Assembly (NCBI RefSeq): GCF_009687885.1
Contig: NZ_BLAF01000079.1
Span: forward strand, 1 to 46,274
Length of the DNA: 46,274 bases
Source of the DNA: Acrocarpospora pleiomorpha
GTDB taxonomy: Bacteria; Actinomycetota; Actinomycetes; Streptosporangiales; Streptosporangiaceae
Direction: 5' to 3'
The notes below the pieces were generated by a model. The model saw nothing but the letters and a program-made list of their open reading frames with translations. It made no database searches and was not told where the DNA came from. Numbering within the stretch: position 1 is the first letter of the stretch; every line of letters begins with the position of its first letter. Below, piece after piece: positions 9,104-15,702 of this stretch. A program made the position numbers and the translations under genes.

Positions 9104-10135
9104 ATGGCCAGACACAACGTGGATCCGGGCAAAATCCGCGGGCTGACCAGCCTCATCAGTGCGGACGGGCATTTCCTCATGTCCGCCATCGATCACCTGG
9201 GAGACTTCAGCCGGCTGCTGCCCGACGTGGGCGGTACACCAGATTTCGCACAGATTGTGTGTGCGAAAGCACGGATCGCGAGGGTACTCGCCGAGGAGTC
9301 GTCCGCGATCCTGCTCGATCCCGAGTACGGCATCGGTCATCTCACCGCGAGCGGCGCGGTACCGGCGGGGATCGGCCTGGTGGCCAGCATCGAAGGCGAC
9401 GACTACGAGGTACGCCACGCCGAACGCCACACCCGCCTGCGCCCCGGTTGGTCACCCGCCAAGGCCAGGCTTGCCGGCGCGGACGCCGCCAAGCTTCTCT
9501 GGTACTACCGACCGGACGGGAATCCGGACGTACGGGCGAGCCAGCTCCGGGTACTGGAGAACTTCCTTCAAGCCTGTGACGACAACGGCCTCGTCTCCAT
9601 CGTGGAGCCGATCTGGTCACCTCTCCCCGAGGAGAACGTCCTGGATCCGGCCTGGAGGGCGGGCCGCGTCAGGGGCATCATCGAGTCGGCCATCGAGATC
9701 GACCGCATGGGTACCGATGTACTGAAGGTCGAGTTCCCCGGTTACCTCGGGGACGAGAGGTCCGAGAAGGACGCGCTGCGGGCCTGCGAGGAACTCGATG
9801 CGCGCACCGACGCACCATGGCTGATCCTCTCGGCGGGCGTCGGTTACGAGGACTTCGTCACCCAGGTCGAAATCTCCGCGACCGCGGGCGCGTCAGGCTA
9901 CCTGGCAGGGCGCAGCCTGTGGCGAGAAGCGGTCACGGCGTCCACACCGGCGGATCGCGAAGCGAGCCTCGATCTCGTGCGCGAACGCCTCCGTCGGCTC
10001 AACGCCACCGTCCGCGACAATGCGCGGCCGTTCGTAGCCACCCACCCGCTCGACGACATCCTGGGTGCGCTCGGCCCGTTCTGGTACGAGTCATGGCACG
10101 AGAACTCCGACGCACCGTCGAGATCGGGTCATTAG
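9104..10135 (+). CDS. LacD-like class I aldolase (tagatose-bisphosphate aldolase family)
   Basis: Protein of 343 aa from ATG 9104, preceded by GGGAG. The frame continues upstream to 8990 but that part lies in the regulatory region. It matches the LacD/YihT TIM-barrel aldolases: SAILLDPEYGIG, ADAAKLLWYYRPDG, then DVLKVEFPGYL, whose Lys corresponds to the Schiff-base lysine of LacD, and LSAGVGYEDF near the end. Known members cleave tagatose-1,6-bisphosphate, or sulfofructose-1-phosphate in YihT, into DHAP plus an aldehyde. It is divergent from the kinase/dehydrogenase/transporter operon and is probably co-regulated. The proposed role is retro-aldol cleavage of the ketose phosphate made by that operon (inference). 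Confidence 0.85.
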   Translation: MARHNVDPGKIRGLTSLISADGHFLMSAIDHLGDFSRLLPDVGGTPDFAQIVCAKARIARVLAEESSAILLDPEYGIGHLTASGAVPAGIGLVASIEGDDYEVRHAERHTRLRPGWSPAKARLAGADAAKLLWYYRPDGNPDVRASQLRVLENFLQACDDNGLVSIVEPIWSPLPEENVLDPAWRAGRVRGIIESAIEIDRMGTDVLKVEFPGYLGDERSEKDALRACEELDARTDAPWLILSAGVGYEDFVTQVEISATAGASGYLAGRSLWREAVTASTPADREASLDLVRERLRRLNATVRDNARPFVATHPLDDILGALGPFWYESWHENSDAPSRSGH

Positions 10136-10579
10136 GTAGCTCGCGGTCGCCGCGCTGGTCAGCACCAGCAGCACCACGAGTGCGGTCAGCACCCCGGCCC
10201 CGGGTGTGACCTGCGGATCCGGGATCTCGTCGATGTCGGTTGAGCAGACCAGTGCCCTGCTCAGATCGCCCGCGTACACGCAGGCGGTCGCCGCCACCGC
10301 TGAGCCCGGATCCCCGCGCATGACGCCGCTCACCTCGTAGGTGCTCTCCCCCGGCGGCATCGTGACCAGCCAGGACGCGTGCGTCTCCCCCACCGACGCC
10401 CCCGCCGCCTCGACCTTCCGGAGTCCTGGCGGGAACGTGATCCGCACATTGGCAGCCAGCGGCGTGGTCTCGTGGTTGACGGCCTTGATGACGTAGGTCG
10501 TTCTCTGGTCGATCTCGTTGACGCCGTTGGCCAGGCCGACGGTGACCTGCGGCGAGGCCAATAGAATCGCGATCATCAT
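10091..10579 (-). CDS. Small secreted or membrane-anchored protein of unknown function
   Basis: Protein of 162 aa. A short hydrophobic N-terminus (MMIAILLA) is followed by an extracytoplasmic domain with a DUF11-like or beta-sandwich appearance (NHETTPLAANVRITFPPGL). Two Cys (CVYAGDL and VCSTD) could pair. A strong C-terminal membrane span (GVLTALVVLLVLTSAA) is followed by a short basic tail. An in-frame TAA lies five codons upstream of the ATG at 10579, so the start is 10579 or 10576; GGGGGGA immediately precedes it. Its 3' end overlaps the aldolase end by 45 bases on the opposite strand. I do not recognise a named family. Confidence 0.6.
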   Translation of the reverse strand: MMIAILLASPQVTVGLANGVNEIDQRTTYVIKAVNHETTPLAANVRITFPPGLRKVEAAGASVGETHASWLVTMPPGESTYEVSGVMRGDPGSAVAATACVYAGDLSRALVCSTDIDEIPDPQVTPGAGVLTALVVLLVLTSAATASYLMTRSRRCVGVLVP

Positions 10580-10664
10580 TCCCCCCGCGGCTTAGGATCG
10601 CAGGTGGGGACCCCGGATGGCGCGGCGCATTGCCGGGACGCCCGCGAGTCGCGCACGATGAGGC

Positions 10665-11876
10665 ATGAACATTCAGGACGAGCTGGTACGCCTCCGCCAC
10701 TCCCTTCATCAAGAACCCGAGCTGGGCCTGACCCTCCCCCGGACTCAGGAGAAGCTACTCGCGGCGCTGGACGGACTGCCCTTGGAGATCTCCACCGGTG
10801 AGGCGCTGTCGTCGGTCACCGCCGTCCTGCGCGGGGGACGTCCGGGTCCCACCGTCCTGCTGCGGGCCGACATGGACGCGCTGCCCATCCAGGAGCGCGC
10901 GACGGTGCCGTACCGCTCGAAGATCGACGGGCGGATGCACGCGTGTGGCCACGATCTGCACATGGCCATGCTGGTCGGGGCGGCGCATCAGCTCAGCGTG
11001 AGCAGGGACAATCTCGCCGGGGACGTGGTGTTCATGTTCCAGCCCGGCGAGGAAGGCTACGAGGGCGCCAGACTGATGATCGAGGAAGGCGTGCTGCAAT
11101 CGTCCGGCTGCCACCCCATCGCCGCGTACGGCATGCACGTCTTCGCCACCGCCGTCCCCACCGGCCTGTTCCTCACCAAGGGCGGCCCGATCCTGGCGGC
11201 GGCCGACACCTTCCAGGTGACCGTGCGCGGGCGCGGCGGCCACGGTTCCGCGCCGCATCGCGCGCTCGACCCGATCCAGGTCGGCTGCGAGATCGTCTCC
11301 CAGCTCCAGACGTACGTGACCAGGAGCTTTGACGTCTTCGACCCGGTGGTGGTGACCGTCGGGCAGTTCCACGGCGGCACCGCGGACAACGTCATCCCGG
11401 ACGACGCCCGCTTCGACGCCACCATCCGCTCCTTCTCCGCCGAGACCCGCGCCCAGGTCAAGGAAGGCGTCGTACGGCTCGCGCGCGGCATCGCCGAAGC
11501 GCACGGCCTGACGGCGGAGTGCTCGTTCGGCATCGACTACCCGGTGACGGTCAACGACGAGGCGGAGGCGGAGTTCGCGGCCGAGACCGTGCGGGAGGTC
11601 CTGGGCGCGGAGCGCTACGTCGCGATGGCGCAGCCGGCGACCGGCTCGGAGGACTTCTCGTTCGTGCTGAACGAGGTGCCGGGGACGTTCCTGGTGCTCG
11701 GGGCGTGCCCGGCGGGGCAGGATCCGGTGGGGGCTCCGGCGAACCATTCGGCTGAGGCGGCCTTCGATGACGGGGTGCTCTCCGACGGGGCGACGCTGCT
11801 GGCGGCGCTGGCGACGCGCCGCCTGGCGGCGGCCTCGGCGGTGCCCGCCGGGGAGCTGAGCGAGCTCACCGGTTGA
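10665..11876 (+). CDS. M20-family amidohydrolase (hippurate/IAA-amino-acid hydrolase type)
   Basis: Protein of 403 aa, no signal peptide. Metal-site motifs appear in the order of the HipO/AbgB branch of peptidase M20: LLRADMDALPI, HACGHDLHM, QPGEEGYEGA, YGMHV, then a dimerisation domain (RGRGGHGSAPHRALDP) and the closing GSEDFSF and ANHSAEAAF. The Cys of HACGHD is the metal-bridging residue in this subfamily. It would hydrolyse an N-acyl amino acid or related amide in the cytoplasm. No operon partner is evident, and it converges with the minus-strand gene at 11866 with an 11-bp overlap. Substrate unknown. Confidence 0.88.
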   Translation: MNIQDELVRLRHSLHQEPELGLTLPRTQEKLLAALDGLPLEISTGEALSSVTAVLRGGRPGPTVLLRADMDALPIQERATVPYRSKIDGRMHACGHDLHMAMLVGAAHQLSVSRDNLAGDVVFMFQPGEEGYEGARLMIEEGVLQSSGCHPIAAYGMHVFATAVPTGLFLTKGGPILAAADTFQVTVRGRGGHGSAPHRALDPIQVGCEIVSQLQTYVTRSFDVFDPVVVTVGQFHGGTADNVIPDDARFDATIRSFSAETRAQVKEGVVRLARGIAEAHGLTAECSFGIDYPVTVNDEAEAEFAAETVREVLGAERYVAMAQPATGSEDFSFVLNEVPGTFLVLGACPAGQDPVGAPANHSAEAAFDDGVLSDGATLLAALATRRLAAASAVPAGELSELTG

Positions 11877-12336
11877 ACAGGAGTTTCGCTTCCTGGATCA
11901 GGTCGATCTTGAGGGTGAGCTTCAGGGAGAGATAGACGATGGCGAAGGCGAGCAGGAAGGTGAGCGTGCCCGCGACGATGCGGACAAACCAGTTCTGCCG
12001 TTTCAGCCAGGCGGTCGCCGCGCCGACCACGCGCTTGGCGAAGTCCAGGACGTTGCTGGCCCAGTGGAACTCGGTGGCGAGCACGGCCAGGCCGCCGAAC
12101 ACGATCAGCCAGCCGGGGCCGGGGAACGGGACCATGATCAGGCCGCCGATCACCATGGCGCCGCCGATGATGCCGACGATGATCTTCAGGGTCAGTCGGC
12201 CGGCTGCGGTGGAGCGCCACCGGTCGAGCCATTTCATCGGCCCTCTGGCCTCCCCGTTGCGCGTGTATTCCGCTAGTTTCTCCTCCTCCCCGCTCTCAGT
12301 CCGTCCTTGTTCCTGCGCGTTCTCGGTTGTCGACAC
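11866..12336 (-). CDS. TIGR02611 / PGPGW-motif membrane protein
   Basis: Protein of 156 aa. After a charged N-terminal tail of about 45 residues come a hairpin of two membrane spans around PFPGPGWLIVFGGLAVLATEF and a third span (AGTLTFLLAFAIVYLSL). The PGPGW motif is the hallmark of this actinobacterial family, whose function is not established. It lies 49 bp downstream of ackA on the same strand and may be cotranscribed with pta-ackA. Confidence 0.82.
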   Translation of the reverse strand: MSTTENAQEQGRTESGEEEKLAEYTRNGEARGPMKWLDRWRSTAAGRLTLKIIVGIIGGAMVIGGLIMVPFPGPGWLIVFGGLAVLATEFHWASNVLDFAKRVVGAATAWLKRQNWFVRIVAGTLTFLLAFAIVYLSLKLTLKIDLIQEAKLLFNR

Positions 12337-12385
12337 GGTTCACCCCCACACCTACGATAGCCAGCGGGATCTTCCGGTCTCCTCA

Positions 12386-13567
12386 TCAATGCGGAGGAGT
12401 TCTCCCTACATCCGCAGTATCGACGGTCTGTTCGGCGATCTCCAATTCTTCGTCGGTCGGGATCACCAGGACCGTCACCTCGGAGCCGTCCTTCGAGATC
12501 GTCCGGGCTCGGGCGGAGTGCGCGGTGTTGCGGGCGGGGTCGATCGTGATGCCGAGACGGTCGAGGCCGGTGAGGGAGAGTTCGCGGGTCCGCGGGTCGT
12601 TCTCCCCGACGCCTGCCGTGAACACGATCGCGTCTACATGTCCGAGGACGGCGTAATAGTTGCCGATATATCCGCGTATGCGGTGGGTGTAGACGTCCAT
12701 GGCCAGGCGGGCGTCCCGGTCGCCGTCGTCGACCTTGCGCCAGACCTCGCGCAGGTCGTTGGCCCCGGCGAGCCCGCGCAGGCCGCTCTCCCGGTTGAGG
12801 GCGGAGTCGATCTCGTCGAGGGTGAGTCCGGTCAGCCGCGCGACGTAGGGCAGCACGCCGGGGTCGAGGTCCCCGGATCTGGTGCCCATGACCAGCCCGG
12901 CCAGCGGCGTCAGGCCCATCGAGGTGTCCACGCTCCTGCCTCCCCGGACCGCCGTCGCGCTCGCGCCGTTGCCCAGGTGCAGGACGATTGTGTTGACCTC
13001 CTCGTACGACCGTCCGAGCAGTTCAGCGGCCTTCCGGGAGACGTACGCAGCTGACGTCCCATGAAAGCCGTATTTGCGGACATCCCACTCAGCGGGCACT
13101 GCATACGTATATGCCGCCGGTGGCAAGGTCTGATGGAAAGCCGTGTCGAAAACGGCCACATGCGGAAGCGTGGGAAACGCCCGCCTGGCGACCCGGATCC
13201 CTTCCAGATTCGCCGGATTGTGCAGCGGCGCGAGAGGAATCAACTCCTCGATCGCCGCCTCCACCTCGTCGTCGACCAGCTCCGCCCTCTCGAACCGGCT
13301 GCCGCCGTGCACCACCCGATGCCCGACCGCGACGACCCGATCCAGTGCGGGCCCTCGCGCGGCGAACGTGTCCAGCACCGCCCGCAACCCGGCCTCGTGA
13401 TCGGCGAAACCGTCGGCGCCCACGGCCTCGCCATTGTGGACCAGATGCCCGGACGACTCCCCGATGCGGTCGACCAGGCCGGTCGCCAGCCGCGACCGCG
13501 TGTCCATGTCCAGCAACTGGTACTTGATCGACGACGACCCGCTGTTGAGAACGAGAACGTGCATCAT
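12386..13567 (-). CDS. ackA: Acetate kinase
   Basis: Protein of 393 aa, normal length. ASKHA-fold landmarks are all present: VLVLNSGSSSIKYQL at the N-terminus, VGHRVVHGG, AVFDTAFHQTLP, KYGFHGTSA, HLGNGAS and FTAGVGEND. It converts acetyl phosphate and ADP to acetate and ATP, reversibly. The open frame runs far upstream inside pta; the start is fixed by the tandem ATGATG at 13567-13562, within which the pta stop TGA is embedded. The gene is thus translationally coupled to pta, as in many bacteria. Confidence 0.96.
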   Translation of the reverse strand: MMHVLVLNSGSSSIKYQLLDMDTRSRLATGLVDRIGESSGHLVHNGEAVGADGFADHEAGLRAVLDTFAARGPALDRVVAVGHRVVHGGSRFERAELVDDEVEAAIEELIPLAPLHNPANLEGIRVARRAFPTLPHVAVFDTAFHQTLPPAAYTYAVPAEWDVRKYGFHGTSAAYVSRKAAELLGRSYEEVNTIVLHLGNGASATAVRGGRSVDTSMGLTPLAGLVMGTRSGDLDPGVLPYVARLTGLTLDEIDSALNRESGLRGLAGANDLREVWRKVDDGDRDARLAMDVYTHRIRGYIGNYYAVLGHVDAIVFTAGVGENDPRTRELSLTGLDRLGITIDPARNTAHSARARTISKDGSEVTVLVIPTDEELEIAEQTVDTADVGRTPPH

Positions 13568-15624
13568 TCTCCCTGCGCCTGAATCGCGGTGATCGCCACG
13601 GTGTTGACGATGTCGTGCACGGTAGCGCCCCGCGACAGGTCGTTGACCGGTTTCCGCAATCCCTGCAGCACCGGCCCGACCGCGACCGCCCCCGCGCTCC
13701 GCTGCACGGCCTTGTACAGGTTGTTCCCCGTGTTGAGGTCCGGCACGACGAACACCGTCGCCCGCCCGGCCACCGGGCTGCCGGGCATCTTGGTCCTGGC
13801 CACGCTCGGCTCGGCGGCGGCGTCGTACTGGATCGGGCCCTCCACCGGCAGGTCCGGTCGCAGCTCGCGGACCATCGCGGTGGCCGCGCGCACCTTCTCC
13901 ACCTCGGGTCCCGCGCCGGACTCGCCGGTCGAGTACGACAGCAGCGCCACCCTGGGCTCCACCCCGAACCTGGCCGCCGTGGCCGCCGAGGAGATCGCGA
14001 TGTCGGCCAGCTGCTCGGCGGTCGGGTCGGGGACCACGGCGCAGTCGCCGTACACCAGGACGCGGTCGGCCAGGCACATGAAGAACACGCTGGAGACCAC
14101 GCCGACGCCGGGGCGGGTTTTGATGATCTCGAAGGAGGGGCGGATGGTGTGCGCGGTGGTGTGGATCGAGCCGGAGACCATGCCGTCGGCCAGGCCGAGG
14201 CCCACCATCAGGGTGCCGAAGTAGGACACGTCGGTGACGGTGTCGCGGGCCCGCTCGACGGTGATGCCCTTGTGGGCGCGCAGGCGCGCGTACTCGACCG
14301 CGAAACGTTCGCGGAGTTCGGGGTCGAAGGTACTGAGCACGCGGGCTTCGCCCAGGTCCAGACCGAGCCGGGCGGCCTGGGCGCGGATCTCGCGCTCGTC
14401 GCCGAGCAGGGTGAGGTCGGCGACGCCGCGCCGGAGCAGGATGTCGGCGGCGCGCAGGATGCGGGGTTCCGCGCCTTCTGGGAGCACGATGTGGCGGCGG
14501 TCGGCGCGGGCGCGTTCGAGCAGGTCGTATTCGAACATGAGCGGCGTGACCACGGTCGCGGGGGTCACGTGCAGGCGGTCGAGCAGGGCGGAGCCGTCCA
14601 CGTGCGCGGCGAACAGGCCCAGCGCGGTGTCGATCTTGCCGTGGGCGTCGGGGGTGAAGCGGCCTTCGACCCGGGAGAGGCGGGTGGCGGTCTCGAAGGT
14701 GTCGCCGGGGGTGGTGATCACGGGGAGGCTGATCTCCATGCCGGTGAGCAGCCGCAGCACCGGCTCGGGGAGGGGCATGCCGCCGTTGAGGATGATCGCG
14801 GACAGGGCGGGGAAGGTGTCGGCGTGGTGCGCGGCCAGCAGGCCGGGGAGCAGGGCGGCCGCGCGGTCGGCGGGGGTGATCACCGCGACGCCCTCGGTGA
14901 GGCGCTCCAGGATGTTGGGGAGCGACATGGCGCCGACCATCAGGCCGCCGACCTCGCGGCCGAGTTGCTGCTCGTCGCCGAGGACCAGCGTGCCATGGCA
15001 GCCGGACAGCAGATCCGCGACCGTAGGCGCCGACAGCCTCGCCACCTCCGGGAGGACCCAGACCGGAGTGGGGCAGTCTTCTACGGCATCGGCCACTTCG
15101 GCCAGCTGGGCGGGGTCGACCCGGGTGATCGTGACCGCGATGCCGAAGGCGTGTTCCTCGGCGAGTTCCTTGGCGGAGAGTTCGACGGCGGCGGCGATCT
15201 CCTCCGGCGTTCGTTGCAGGCCGTTGACCACGTTGAGGACGGGGGTGCCGAGGTTGGCGGCGACTGCGGCGTTGAACTCGAACTCGGTGGGCGCGCCGAC
15301 GTCGGTGTAGTCGGTGCCGATCACGACGACCGCGGCGCAGCGGGCCGCGACCGCGCGGTATCCGGCCACGATGTCGGCGATGGCCTGCTCAGGGTCGGCG
15401 TGCACGTCCTCGTAGGTGACGCCCGCGCAGACTTCGTACGACAAATCCATTTTGAAGCGGCTTCGGGCGGTGTTGATGAGGTTGTCCTCCACACCGGCCC
15501 GAACCACCGGCCGGTAGACGCCGACCACGCCCACCTGCCGGGAGAGCAGCTCGATCAGTCCGAGGGCGACCGCGCCCTTGTTGCTTCTGGCGTCGCTTGC
15601 CGCGACGTAAACGCCGATCGCCAT
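13564..15624 (-). CDS. pta: Phosphate acetyltransferase, three-domain form
   Basis: Protein of 686 aa, the long Pta type. It has an N-terminal BioD-like P-loop domain, a middle DRTGG-type domain (around LSGCHGTLVLGDEQQ and VAVITPADRAAALLP) and a C-terminal PTA/PTB catalytic domain (VLPEGAEPRILRAADILLRRG to the end). The P-loop is degenerate: the Walker A region reads SNKGAVALG rather than GKS/T, so nucleotide binding by this domain is doubtful; the catalytic domain looks intact. It interconverts acetyl-CoA plus Pi and acetyl phosphate plus CoA, feeding ackA. ATG at 15624 begins MAIGVYVAASD, in line with family starts. Confidence 0.95.
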   Translation of the reverse strand: MAIGVYVAASDARSNKGAVALGLIELLSRQVGVVGVYRPVVRAGVEDNLINTARSRFKMDLSYEVCAGVTYEDVHADPEQAIADIVAGYRAVAARCAAVVVIGTDYTDVGAPTEFEFNAAVAANLGTPVLNVVNGLQRTPEEIAAAVELSAKELAEEHAFGIAVTITRVDPAQLAEVADAVEDCPTPVWVLPEVARLSAPTVADLLSGCHGTLVLGDEQQLGREVGGLMVGAMSLPNILERLTEGVAVITPADRAAALLPGLLAAHHADTFPALSAIILNGGMPLPEPVLRLLTGMEISLPVITTPGDTFETATRLSRVEGRFTPDAHGKIDTALGLFAAHVDGSALLDRLHVTPATVVTPLMFEYDLLERARADRRHIVLPEGAEPRILRAADILLRRGVADLTLLGDEREIRAQAARLGLDLGEARVLSTFDPELRERFAVEYARLRAHKGITVERARDTVTDVSYFGTLMVGLGLADGMVSGSIHTTAHTIRPSFEIIKTRPGVGVVSSVFFMCLADRVLVYGDCAVVPDPTAEQLADIAISSAATAARFGVEPRVALLSYSTGESGAGPEVEKVRAATAMVRELRPDLPVEGPIQYDAAAEPSVARTKMPGSPVAGRATVFVVPDLNTGNNLYKAVQRSAGAVAVGPVLQGLRKPVNDLSRGATVHDIVNTVAITAIQAQGE

Positions 15625-15638
15625 GCGGGTAATGGTAT

Positions 15639-15669
15639 GGCTCCCGCCGCTGGGCGGGCAGCGGGAGCC
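15639..15669 (-). terminator. Hairpin between the xyloglucanase gene and pta
   Basis: Perfect 9-bp arms (GGCTCCCGC and GCGGGAGCC) enclose a 13-base loop, starting 34 bases after the xyloglucanase stop on the minus strand. No T tract follows, which is common for GC-rich actinobacteria. It is a likely terminator separating the GH74 transcript from pta-ackA. Confidence 0.5.
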
Positions 15670-15702
15670 GTACCGGACTGGAGGTCGGAGGAACCTCCAG
15701 AA

